Source: SpSt-1165 sp964391725 (GTDB lineage Bacteria > Chloroflexota > Anaerolineae > Anaerolineales > Anaerolineaceae). Taken from it: 64,000 nucleotides of DNA. The notes under the pieces are model-generated. The model worked only from the letters and a program-made list of their open reading frames with translations. It was not told the DNA's origin and searched no databases. The stretch spans positions 1 to 64,000 of the forward strand of contig CAYMNB010000008.1 in assembly GCA_964391725.1 (NCBI GenBank), written 5' to 3'. Both the position numbers and the translations under genes were made by a program. This document shows, piece by piece, positions 25,270-33,607 of this stretch (the stretch's first letter is position 1; the number at the start of each line of letters is the position of its first letter).

Positions 25270-25884
25270 TCAGGGTTTCAGGTTAAAGGCAGTCTGGTTG
25301 GGCCGGATGGTATCACCGGTTACCCAGCAAACATGGCCTGGTTTGGTCGGATGCACTACCAGGTAAAAATTCCAGTTCCGTAGAAAAGCCCCCAGGGCAG
25401 TGCCGCGCGGGGCAACTCCCGCTACATCCGATTCTGTGTCAGGGTCTACATAGCAATTGGTAGCCCCATAGAACATCACCATCGGATCAGGATTGGCAGT
25501 GTAGACAAAAGGAATCGCTGTCGGAGTAGCACTGACGATTTCATCCTCAGGCTCAACTTCTTCTTCGGTTTCTTCTTCCACCTCCACCGGGATGGGGGTG
25601 GCTTCAATTTCTACTTCTTCAACCTCTTCTTCGACCTCAGGCAGTTCCGTAGGTTCTTCGATTTCGATTTCGTCTTCAACTTCTATCGGAACAACCTCAT
25701 CTTCGACCGCTTCTGCCTCTTCCACACCCTCTGTCGGTGCGGCCGTAATCACCGGAATTTCCAGGGGCATGGTTGGCGTAGCCGGGGCGGTACCGGTAGA
25801 CGAAGGCAAACTACAGGCAGCCATACTGATCAAAACCAACAGGACAACTATGAAGACAATAGGTTTTCGCATTTCTTTTTTCAT
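25270..25884 (-). CDS. Lipoprotein with a long Glu/Val-rich acidic linker
   Basis: About 204 residues. The signal peptide ends in ISMAAC, with lipidated Cys about 24 from the ATG. Residues ~50-115 are an extremely acidic, low-complexity linker of E, V and P (EVEEEVEEVEIEATPIP). A small C-terminal domain follows, with two cysteines (ATNCYVDPDTES and GHVCWVTGD). That end resembles an SH3-like or secreted beta domain I cannot name. I chose the ATG at 25884 over the GTG at 25890. A TATAAT at 25931-25936 lies upstream, and a strong terminator follows. Confidence 0.75.
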   Translation of the reverse strand: MKKEMRKPIVFIVVLLVLISMAACSLPSSTGTAPATPTMPLEIPVITAAPTEGVEEAEAVEDEVVPIEVEDEIEIEEPTELPEVEEEVEEVEIEATPIPVEVEEETEEEVEPEDEIVSATPTAIPFVYTANPDPMVMFYGATNCYVDPDTESDVAGVAPRGTALGAFLRNWNFYLVVHPTKPGHVCWVTGDTIRPNQTAFNLKP

Positions 25885-25941
25885 GAGCACAAATCCACCT
25901 TTGAAGGAATAATGAATATTCTTAATATTTATTATAGCCTT

Positions 25942-27708
25942 TTAGAATAGATTGTCTATACCCTCAGCCACTTTCAACCAGCACACCTGGTAACCACGCA
26001 GAGCCACCTCACATTCACCTTCAATAATCAAAAAACTTTCCTCAGATACCAGATCGAATAGAGAAGCAGATTTGGAGGCTTTAAAATCATTCACTTTAAT
26101 CGTAATTGTCTGAGGCTGGTCACTGAGATTGGTCAGGCAAAAAACACCCTCCCGGTTTTTGGGGGTTGAGCGATACACACCAAATACATGCCTGTTGCCA
26201 TCAATGACCTCCTGCCGGCCGAATGGATCAAAGGCTGGATCCTGTTGGCGTAAGGAGAGCATGGTCTTGAATCCTTGATAGACCATGCTGCGCAAAGTGC
26301 CTGGCGCCTCTAACTGTTCATAAAGACAGTCGACTTCCAATTTCTCACGATTGATGGTTCGATTCTGCCCGCTCGCCTGCATGCCTTCAATCCAGCTTTG
26401 CGAACCCAGCAGGCTGTGGTAATAAATGCCGGGCACACCACGCAGCGCCAACATAATCGATTGCGACGCCAGAAAACGATCAGCGATCAGTTCATCACAT
26501 TCTTCCACTTCTGCTTTGCAAGTGGCTGACAGGTAATTGATGTTCATCTCATAGGGGCTCTGGCTGCCATCCGGGTTGTTCTTATACGAAACCCTGCCGC
26601 CCATCGCCAACGTATGCTCTGCCAGCGCCTCGATTTCCTCATCCGCCAAAATACCCCTGGCGGGCAGCAAACCGATCCCGTCATGTGATGCCAGGAAATT
26701 GAAAAAACTCACCTGAGTAGAGGGAAGATCCAATGTTTTCACCCACGCCATCAGTTTTTCGGCGCTGCCGGTTTGAATCGAGTGAAGCACCAATGGCGGC
26801 AGGGAGAAGTTATACACCATTTGCGCTTCGTGAATGCCATCACCAAAGTAAGAGATATTTTCTTTGTGCGGGACGTTGGTTTCCGTGATCAGAACCACCT
26901 GAGGAGCGACCTCATCCAACACCCGCCGCACCAGTTCTATAATGCGGTGTACCTGCGGCAAATGAATGCAATTGGTGCCGATCTCTTTCCAGATGAAAGC
27001 CACGGCATCCAGGCGGATAAAGCGCGCTCCCTGACCGACATAGAACAGGAAAATGCCCAGAATCTCCAGCAGCACCGCAGGATTTGAGAAGTTCAAATCG
27101 ATTTGATCTTCGCTGAAGGTCGTCCATACCCATTTTTCACCCTCTGCCGTGTCCACACGGGTCAACAATGGCAGTGCACGCGGCCGAAATACAGCTGAGA
27201 GGTCAATGTGGGGGTCAACCGTAATGAAATAGTCGTTATAAGGTGTCTGGTTTTTCTTAAAAGCCTGAAACCATTCACTGTGTTGTGAGATATGATTCAC
27301 CACCACATCCACCATCAGGTCAAACGATTCGGTCAATTCATCAATATCGTCCCAGCAACCCCATTCAGGATTGACCTCTTTGAAATCGATGACACTGAAG
27401 CCATCATCCGATGAAAAAGGGAAGAATGGCAGGATGTGGATAGTGTTAACCATGCCTTGTAGCTTTTCCCGCGCAAATTCATTCAACACCGCCAGCGGGT
27501 GCACATCCTCGCGATTGACCATATCGCCATAGGCGATCAGAATGGCGTCACGCTGGTCCATACGTGGACGGTTGTTAGCCTTCGCCAGGTCAGGATTCGC
27601 CTGGCGGAAGGCTTCTAACAAAGCCCATATTTGCTCATTGGCGGTTTGGGCACGTTCTTCTCCGTACAGGTACACCAGGTCTTCCAATATCATTGACCGT
27701 CTATCCAT
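25942..27708 (-). CDS. GH13_18 sugar phosphorylase (sucrose/glucosylglycerate phosphorylase family)
   Basis: A 588-residue alpha-amylase-fold enzyme of subfamily GH13_18. The catalytic trio is present: nucleophile D234 in RLDAVAF, acid/base E276 in LITETNV, and D343 in SHDGIGLL. The N-terminal strand INTIHILPFFPFSSDDGFSVIDF is typical of the subfamily. The family reversibly splits alpha-glucosides with phosphate, using sucrose, glucosylglycerol or glucosylglycerate. A GT4 enzyme sits 40 bases upstream on the same strand, a pairing seen around glucosylglycerate metabolism. Subfamily certain, substrate inferred. Confidence 0.9.
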   Translation of the reverse strand: MDRRSMILEDLVYLYGEERAQTANEQIWALLEAFRQANPDLAKANNRPRMDQRDAILIAYGDMVNREDVHPLAVLNEFAREKLQGMVNTIHILPFFPFSSDDGFSVIDFKEVNPEWGCWDDIDELTESFDLMVDVVVNHISQHSEWFQAFKKNQTPYNDYFITVDPHIDLSAVFRPRALPLLTRVDTAEGEKWVWTTFSEDQIDLNFSNPAVLLEILGIFLFYVGQGARFIRLDAVAFIWKEIGTNCIHLPQVHRIIELVRRVLDEVAPQVVLITETNVPHKENISYFGDGIHEAQMVYNFSLPPLVLHSIQTGSAEKLMAWVKTLDLPSTQVSFFNFLASHDGIGLLPARGILADEEIEALAEHTLAMGGRVSYKNNPDGSQSPYEMNINYLSATCKAEVEECDELIADRFLASQSIMLALRGVPGIYYHSLLGSQSWIEGMQASGQNRTINREKLEVDCLYEQLEAPGTLRSMVYQGFKTMLSLRQQDPAFDPFGRQEVIDGNRHVFGVYRSTPKNREGVFCLTNLSDQPQTITIKVNDFKASKSASLFDLVSEESFLIIEGECEVALRGYQVCWLKVAEGIDNLF

Positions 27709-27748
27709 TAACCAGTTCCTCCATCATTTTGATCTCTCCACCAAAAAT

Positions 27749-29122
27749 TTATTCCTCAAACTGCTGCATCAAATCATTCAGGTAAGTTCCCAATGCATCC
27801 ATGGAATAATGCTCTCGCGCAATCTGGTAGTTCTTCTCCACCACTGCCTTGCGATATTCGCCATCACTGAGCAACCGTACAGCCCGGTCGGCTGCTGCCT
27901 CGACAATCTTCTGATCAACCTGCACCAACCCGAGGTCATCCTTACCGCTGATACGGTTGCCCAATGAAACCAGGTCAAAGCCACGCGGTTTGATATCCTG
28001 TTCATATACCAGGTATTCATAGATAAGTATCGGGAGTTTGGCTTTTAACGCTTCCAGCAATTGATTGCCCCACCCCTCCCAAAAACTGGGGTAGGTGACA
28101 AAATCCGCAAATACATAGGCATCCCACAAGGAATATTGCTTGCGGCCATTGCGCGTAGCACGGTCTGCGCCGATCCAATCTTCAATGAACACAGCGTCAA
28201 TGGCAGCCCGCTCAATTTTCTGCTTGAGATGGTCTACATACCAACCGGTGTCATCATCCTGGGTGTATCCGGCCATCACCAGCACGATGCGGGTGTTTCC
28301 GTCAAACGGCCGCCCATCATACAACCCACTGGCAGCCAACTGGCGGCGGCGCTCCGGGTCATTCAACGCCTTCACAAAGTCAACCGCCAGTTCAATCCCT
28401 TTCCGCTGTACCACCCTGGTCCCTTGCAAAATGACAATGTCAGACTCTTTCAGACCAACGGTCTGGCGGAAATCGTGGTTATAGGCATCCACCGTCCAAA
28501 CTTCGTCAAATTCAAAGATGTTGGGCACTACCGTTGAAGGCATGCCTTTGCGCTGCCATAACTGCTGTTGTGAACGCTGGTTGATGACCGCATGTTTGAC
28601 AAAATCAAAGCGCGGCGGGATCCAACGCTGCGCTAACTCCACCGCGGTGGCGCAGGTCAGGTACCAATGCCCAATCTTCTCCCAGAAAAAGTCGTGGCTG
28701 TGAGCAATGGTTGGCATCTGGAATTTTTCCACCACTCGACCGATCGCCAGAGCGACAGCCGGATTTGCCAGCACCGACCAGATATTTTCTGCCACCAAAA
28801 AGTTGATGCTGTTTGCTTCCACAAATTGGGTGAATTTCTCTTCAATGACCGCCGAAGCCGCTTCTAATTCACGGCGATATTCATCGTCACTGGCATAATC
28901 ACCAAATCCCCACAGCATATTGTGACGCAGGCGTTCTGCCAGCGGTGTGTGGTGATAAATCTCTTCGATCAATACCCCTTCAGCGGTACCCAAATGCCCT
29001 GCCACAAAAGTGACCGAATGGCCCATGTTCTCAAAGGTCGCTTTCCATTTCTCCATTTCGAGGGAAACGCCGTCCATCTCACCTACCTGGTAATGGATCA
29101 TTGCCATATTTCTTTTTTTCAC
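27749..29122 (-). CDS. GT4 glycosyltransferase paired with the GH13_18 phosphorylase
   Basis: About 457 residues. GT-B fold with AMIHYQVGEMDGVSLEMEKW at the N-terminus (acceptor loop) and VTYPSFWEGWGNQLLEALKAKLPILIYEY as the GT4 donor loop. TRVVQRKGIELAVDFVKAL starts the donor domain. I chose the GTG at 29122 because AAAGGAG lies 5 bases before it; a TTG upstream gives a longer frame without a Shine-Dalgarno. It may build or extend the compatible solute or oligosaccharide that the GH13_18 phosphorylase degrades. A mannosylglucosylglycerate-type synthase is possible but unproven. Confidence 0.82.
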   Translation of the reverse strand: MKKRNMAMIHYQVGEMDGVSLEMEKWKATFENMGHSVTFVAGHLGTAEGVLIEEIYHHTPLAERLRHNMLWGFGDYASDDEYRRELEAASAVIEEKFTQFVEANSINFLVAENIWSVLANPAVALAIGRVVEKFQMPTIAHSHDFFWEKIGHWYLTCATAVELAQRWIPPRFDFVKHAVINQRSQQQLWQRKGMPSTVVPNIFEFDEVWTVDAYNHDFRQTVGLKESDIVILQGTRVVQRKGIELAVDFVKALNDPERRRQLAASGLYDGRPFDGNTRIVLVMAGYTQDDDTGWYVDHLKQKIERAAIDAVFIEDWIGADRATRNGRKQYSLWDAYVFADFVTYPSFWEGWGNQLLEALKAKLPILIYEYLVYEQDIKPRGFDLVSLGNRISGKDDLGLVQVDQKIVEAAADRAVRLLSDGEYRKAVVEKNYQIAREHYSMDALGTYLNDLMQQFEE

Positions 29123-29207
29123 GGTGACTCCTTTCTGGTTCATCAAACCTGCCCATCATGTTTTTTAAGGACACGCATAGAGGCTCGTTTGGGAAACATC
29201 AGCAGAC

Positions 29208-29534
29208 TCACATAAACTCACTTTCGTCTTCTGATTGTGTCACCGGGTTATTAGCAGACTGGTATTTCGCCAGGTTGTCCTGCAAAGCACGGATCAAAAC
29301 CGGCAGGTAATTTTTGTCAATCGCCAGCCGCGCAATCGCCTGTGATTCAATCATCCCCAACATCGCCATATTTTCCAGATCCTCCTTGCTGTTGATCTGC
29401 GGTGGTGAAATCTGGCCGAATTGGAGATAGAAGGTCTCCCGGTCGTGCATGATCATGAAATCATTGCTGAACTCAAACTTCAGGTTATTTGGGTTGGTGT
29501 GTACGATCTTAAATTTAATTTGATGTTCATCCAT
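29208..29534 (-). CDS. DUF3467-like small protein
   Basis: A 108-residue protein with the pattern of DUF3467: a strand NNLKFEFSNDFMIMHDRETFYLQFGQISP, then a helix MAMLGMIESQAIARLAIDKNYLPVLIRALQDNLAKYQ. The function is unknown, and the proteins are small and cytoplasmic. It starts 12 bases after the deoxynucleoside kinase stop, so the two are probably co-transcribed. The tail is acidic. Confidence 0.65.
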   Translation of the reverse strand: MDEHQIKFKIVHTNPNNLKFEFSNDFMIMHDRETFYLQFGQISPPQINSKEDLENMAMLGMIESQAIARLAIDKNYLPVLIRALQDNLAKYQSANNPVTQSEDESEFM

Positions 29535-29546
29535 AGTATCCTCCTG

Positions 29547-30206
29547 CTAATTGTTATCGTTAATTTCTGAAGGCGAAAACACCACTTCTTCCACGCCGCT
29601 CATCCGCTCCAGCATTTTTTGTACGATCAAGCGCAAATGCTGCGGATGAGCCACAAAGTTCAGGTCATCTGCCGGCACGGTCAACACCGGGCAATACGAG
29701 ATAGCCTTTATCCACTGCTCATACAAAACAGTCAGTTGCTGCAAATATGCCGCGGGGATGGCTTGCTCATAACTGCGAGCGCGCTGCTGAATGCGCTTCT
29801 GCAAGGTGTCAACCGATGCCCGCAGATAGATGATCAGATCAGGTGGTGACAGAATGTCAGCGAAAGTGGTGAACAGTGAATAATAGGTATCGAATTCACG
29901 TTGCGAGAGAGAACCATTTTGATAAAGATTGCGCGCAAATATCTCCGCATCCTCATACATCGAGCGATCAAGGATGCACGAACCCGAAAATTTTGCCACA
30001 TCCCGGTGCATCTGAAAGCGGTGGGTGAGAAAATGAATCTGCGAATGAAAACCCCAGCGTTGCATATCATCGTAAAAATCTGCCAGGTATGGGTTTTCCA
30101 TGACCGGTTCCAAATAGCCCTGCCAGCCGAGGTATTCAGACAACAATCCAACCAGCGTCGATTTGCCTACGCCAATGTTACCGGCTACCACCACAAACTT
30201 TTTCAT
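29547..30206 (-). CDS. Deoxynucleoside kinase
   Basis: A 219-residue kinase of the dCK/dGK family. The P-loop is GNIGVGKS at residues 9-16. MENPYLADFYDDMQRWGFHSQIHFLTHRF gives the substrate and dimer region, and DRSMYED at 80-86 carries the catalytic DRS. The lid RIQQRARSYE follows. It phosphorylates deoxynucleosides for salvage, fitting the nucleoside-type ABC importer that diverges from it. I chose the ATG at 30206, which has GAGGAG upstream, over a frame extended by 16 codons. A TATAAT at 30235-30240 lies just upstream. Confidence 0.9.
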   Translation of the reverse strand: MKKFVVVAGNIGVGKSTLVGLLSEYLGWQGYLEPVMENPYLADFYDDMQRWGFHSQIHFLTHRFQMHRDVAKFSGSCILDRSMYEDAEIFARNLYQNGSLSQREFDTYYSLFTTFADILSPPDLIIYLRASVDTLQKRIQQRARSYEQAIPAAYLQQLTVLYEQWIKAISYCPVLTVPADDLNFVAHPQHLRLIVQKMLERMSGVEEVVFSPSEINDNN

Positions 30207-30312
30207 CCTACTCCTCACATGTCTTTGTAACTCAATTATAAGAGAAAAAATCATTCACCTGCCATATTCTCAGAAATACTGACGGTACAAAAGAATGAAT
30301 TGATGTATGTGT

Positions 30313-30343
30313 CTTGTCAACAAGATAATTTTTAGGTTAGAAT
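30313..30343 (+). promoter_or_regulatory. Promoter of the nucleoside importer operon with overlapping dyad
   Basis: TTGTCA at 30314-30319, an 18-base spacer and TAGAAT at 30338-30343. The dyad CTTGT-ca-ACAAG at 30313-30324 covers the -35 and could be a repressor site. Confidence 0.55.
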
Positions 30344-30368
30344 AGGGCATTGGAGATGGGAGCCGTCA

Positions 30369-31499
30369 ATGAAATCTCGTATAAATGCTGTAATTGATGC
30401 ATTTTTACCCGTTTTTGCCACCATCGCAGCCCTTGTGGTTGGCGCCGTCATGTTAATCCTGCTGGGAGTCAACCCTTTTGTTGCCTACTCCGCCCTCTTT
30501 CAAGGCGCATTCGGCAGCAGCAATGCATTCGCCGAAACACTGGTCAAAGCCACCCCGCTGCTGCTGGTTGGCCTTGGCATCTGTATTGCTTACCGCGGTA
30601 ATGTCATCAACATTGGGGGTGAGGGGCAGATGATCGTCGGGGCGTTGCTGGCCACCTGGCTGGGCATCACCTTTACCGGGCTGCCCGGCTGGCTGGGGAT
30701 TCTGCTTGCCATGTTGATCGGCACCCTGGGCGGCAGTATCTGGGGTGGTATCCCCGGTGTGCTCAAAGCCCACTTCAATGTCAATGAAATTCTAAGCACA
30801 GTCATGATGAACGCCATTGCTGTTCAATTGATGAACTTTTTCCTGACTGGCGTGATGATGGACCCACTGCAAGCCCAGGTCGCTTCCAAAATTCCGCAGA
30901 CTGCCCGCCTGGTAGAAGCCTACCGCCTGCCTCGTCTCGCACCGACCCGCCTGCATCTGGGCGCATTGATCGCGGTCATACTGGCGGTGGCCGTCTATAT
31001 CCTGCTCTGGCGCACCACCCTCGGTTACCGTATCCGCGCGGTGGGTCAAAAACCGTCTGCCGCCAAATATGCCGGGATCAAGGTGAATCGGCACATTGTC
31101 ATTTCACTGCTGTTGAGCGGTGCGTTTGCCGGGCTGGCAGGCGTCATTCAGGTCTATGGTGTCAATTACCGCATGATCACCGACGGATCTCCGACCGGGT
31201 TTACCGGAGGTGCCGGCTTCAATGGCATAGTGGCAGCCCTGTTCGGGCAATTGCACCCGCTGTTGACCATTCCCGCATCGGTGCTGTTTGGCGCGCTGCT
31301 GGTTGGCGCCAACACGATGCAGCGAGTGGTACAGATCCCATCAGCGCTTATCATGGCATTGAATGGTCTGGTGGTCGTATTCGTGGTTAGCAGCGAGCTG
31401 TGGCGCAAAAAACGCCAGCGTAAGCGTCTGTCCATCCCCGACGATGATGTGGGTGCTGCAGAAATGCTCTCCCAAACACCAGTGGAGGAATCGCCATGA
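30369..31499 (+). CDS. BMP-type ABC importer permease 1 (YufP/NupB-like)
   Basis: A 376-residue inner-membrane permease of the BPD_transp_2 family, with about 9-10 hydrophobic segments. NVINIGGEGQMIVGALLATWLG is the family's conserved cytoplasmic segment, and GYRIRAVGQKPSAAKYAGIKV is the coupling loop that contacts the ATPase. Together with the next permease it forms the channel of a nucleoside importer. GGGAG precedes the ATG. It overlaps the second permease gene by 4 bases. The C-terminus is charged and cytoplasmic. Confidence 0.92.
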   Translation: MKSRINAVIDAFLPVFATIAALVVGAVMLILLGVNPFVAYSALFQGAFGSSNAFAETLVKATPLLLVGLGICIAYRGNVINIGGEGQMIVGALLATWLGITFTGLPGWLGILLAMLIGTLGGSIWGGIPGVLKAHFNVNEILSTVMMNAIAVQLMNFFLTGVMMDPLQAQVASKIPQTARLVEAYRLPRLAPTRLHLGALIAVILAVAVYILLWRTTLGYRIRAVGQKPSAAKYAGIKVNRHIVISLLLSGAFAGLAGVIQVYGVNYRMITDGSPTGFTGGAGFNGIVAALFGQLHPLLTIPASVLFGALLVGANTMQRVVQIPSALIMALNGLVVVFVVSSELWRKKRQRKRLSIPDDDVGAAEMLSQTPVEESP

Positions 31500-32425
31500 T
31501 CACTGATCTCTTCAATCTGACCGTCCTGTTAGGGATCCTATCCTCCGGCATCCGCCTCGCCACACCCTACCTGTATGCTTCGATCGGTGAAGCGTTCAGT
31601 CAGCGCAGCGGTGTTTTGAACCTTGGCGTCGAAGGACAGATGTTGATGGGAGCCTTCACCGCATTTTACGTGGTTGTCGAAACCGGCAACCTGTGGCTGG
31701 GCGTGCTGGCCGCTCTCGCTGTGGGTGCGCTGATGGGCCTTGCCATGGCATTCGTAACCGTGCATCTGCACGCCAAACAAGGCATCAGTGGCATTGGCTT
31801 CTACTTGTTCGGCCTGGGTATGAGTACCCTCCTATTCCAACTCCTTGTCGGCACAGTCGAAACTGTACGCGGCTTCCCCCGCCTCGATATCCCCTTGTTG
31901 GTCGATATCCCCTTCATCGGACCCATATTATTCAGTCAGAGCATACTGGTGTACATTGCCTTCCTGTTGGTACCGGTCGCATGGTTTGTGCTAAACAAAA
32001 CCACCCTTGGGTTGAAGATCCGTGCGGTTGGCGAGAACCCGCAGGCTGCTGATTCATTGGGAGTCAGCGTTAACGGTGTGCGCTACTTCACCGTGACCCT
32101 TGGGGGCGCTTTTTCGGGTTTGGGCGGCGCATCACTTTCTATTGCGCTGTTGAATGTATTCCAGCAGAATATGACCGCCGGGCTTGGTTTCATCGCGGTT
32201 GCGCTGGTCTATTTCGGCGGATGGCGTCCGTGGGGTGTCCTCGCTGGCGCTCTACTGTTCAGCATGGTAAATGCTCTGCAACTATGGATTCAAGTGCTGG
32301 GGGTCAATATCCCCTCAGAATTGGCAGTCATGATGCCCTATGTCCTGACCATTCTGGTTTTGGCAGCCTCTGGTTCAAAAATGGTAGCCCCATCCGCCCT
32401 TACAAAGCCCTTCGAACGGGAATAG
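31496..32425 (+). CDS. BMP-type ABC importer permease 2 (YufQ/NupC-like)
   Basis: A 309-residue permease of the same family with about 9 membrane spans. GVLNLGVEGQMLMGAF and GLKIRAVGENPQAADSLGVSV are the paired conserved segments. It is the second half of the importer channel. Translation is coupled through the ATGA overlap. About 115 bases separate it from the substrate-binding lipoprotein gene; a TATAAT at 32453-32458 in that gap could add extra transcription of bmpA. Confidence 0.92.
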   Translation: MITDLFNLTVLLGILSSGIRLATPYLYASIGEAFSQRSGVLNLGVEGQMLMGAFTAFYVVVETGNLWLGVLAALAVGALMGLAMAFVTVHLHAKQGISGIGFYLFGLGMSTLLFQLLVGTVETVRGFPRLDIPLLVDIPFIGPILFSQSILVYIAFLLVPVAWFVLNKTTLGLKIRAVGENPQAADSLGVSVNGVRYFTVTLGGAFSGLGGASLSIALLNVFQQNMTAGLGFIAVALVYFGGWRPWGVLAGALLFSMVNALQLWIQVLGVNIPSELAVMMPYVLTILVLAASGSKMVAPSALTKPFERE

Positions 32426-32539
32426 CCATGTTATAAACCGCCCCATCTGATATATAATCATAGTGAAAGGGGTTGTTAAGAATCAATTCGTTTTTCCCAA
32501 TTCACATCAAACAATTGAAAATAAAATAAGGAGACAGTA

Positions 32540-33532
32540 ATGAAAAAGTTGTTCCCCACGTTAACAATCATTATAGCTATGCTCTTCCTGGCGGCCGCCT
32601 GCGGCGGTGCAGGTGGAGCAAGCGAAGAAGGCACGTTAACAGTTGCCATTGTATCGCCCAGCGCGGTCAATGATTTTGCCTTCACCCAGAGCATCTATGA
32701 TGCCATGATCGCTTTGCAAGAAGACATGGGCGAGGACGCCATCGAATTTGTTTATTCCGAGAGCATGTTTGTGGTCGATGACGCCGCCGCAGCCATCCGT
32801 GACTACGCTTCTCAGGGATACGACATGGTCATTGCCCATGGTTCCCAATATGGTTCCTCCCTGCAAGAGATTGCACCCGATTTCCCTGAAACCAGCTTCG
32901 CCTGGGGAACTACGGTGGACACCTTCGGTATTCCCAACATTTACGCCTACGAAGCAGCCTCGCATGAAGGCGGGTACGTGATGGGTGTCATGGCAGCCAT
33001 GATGACCGAAAGCAAGATCATCGGCGTGGTCGGCCCCATCGAAACCGGTGACGCAAAATTGTATGTGGACGGATTTGTCGCTGGTGTCAAAGCCACCGAC
33101 CCCACCATTGATGTGCGTGTCACTTATATCGGTTCGTTCTCCGATGTAGCCCTGGCTTCTGAAGCCGCCACCACCCATATCGCAGCTGGTGCCGATGTTC
33201 TGACTGGCACCGCCCAGATGGTGGTCGGCGCGATCGGTAAAGCCGAAGAAGCCGGCGCCTTGTGGTTCGGTACCCAGGCTGACCAGGCTGCCTTCTCCCC
33301 CAATACAGTGGTCGCCAGCCAGGTCTATCACTGGGAAGTGATCCTTAAAGAGATTATCGACCTGCGGGCAGACGGTACCCTTGGTGGGCAATCCTTCGTT
33401 GCCAACCTCGCTAACGGCGGTCAGGTGATGGCTTTCAATCCTGATTTCCCGCTGCCGGACGGCGTTCGCACAGCTGCCGAAGCCACCATTCAGGGTATCA
33501 TCAACGGCACAATTACCATCAATCTTCCCTGA
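32540..33532 (+). CDS. BMP-family substrate-binding lipoprotein
   Basis: A 330-residue Bmp/PnrA-type receptor. The signal peptide ends in the lipobox LAAAC (Cys21). Residues from about 33 (TLTVAIVSPSAVNDFAFTQSIYD) follow the two-lobed periplasmic-binding fold. HEGGYVMGVMAAMMT and the domain-crossing strand IIGVVGPIETG are typical. Relatives bind purine nucleosides. AAGGAG is 6 bases before the ATG. A long hairpin right after the gene may stabilise its message relative to the ATPase gene. Confidence 0.93.
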   Translation: MKKLFPTLTIIIAMLFLAAACGGAGGASEEGTLTVAIVSPSAVNDFAFTQSIYDAMIALQEDMGEDAIEFVYSESMFVVDDAAAAIRDYASQGYDMVIAHGSQYGSSLQEIAPDFPETSFAWGTTVDTFGIPNIYAYEAASHEGGYVMGVMAAMMTESKIIGVVGPIETGDAKLYVDGFVAGVKATDPTIDVRVTYIGSFSDVALASEAATTHIAAGADVLTGTAQMVVGAIGKAEEAGALWFGTQADQAAFSPNTVVASQVYHWEVILKEIIDLRADGTLGGQSFVANLANGGQVMAFNPDFPLPDGVRTAAEATIQGIINGTITINLP

Positions 33533-33549
33533 ACTTTCTGATTAACCGC

Positions 33550-33581
33550 AAATGGCAGCGGTGTTTTCACCGCTGCCATTT
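33550..33581 (+). repeat. Intercistronic hairpin after the substrate-binding protein gene
   Basis: A 14-bp perfect stem (AAATGGCAGCGGTG and its complement) with a TTTT loop, 17 bases after the bmp stop. There is no T-run behind it, so it likely blocks 3' exonucleases or slows polymerase. This would raise the ratio of receptor to ATPase mRNA. Confidence 0.75.
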
Positions 33582-33607
33582 AACATCATCCCGAGGAAGC
33601 AGGCACA

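Noticed and set aside
32636..33391. Long open frame antisense to the BMP receptor gene
   Set aside because: Its residue make-up is His- and Gly-rich with no family match, and the sense strand encodes a clear lipoprotein with lipobox and Shine-Dalgarno.
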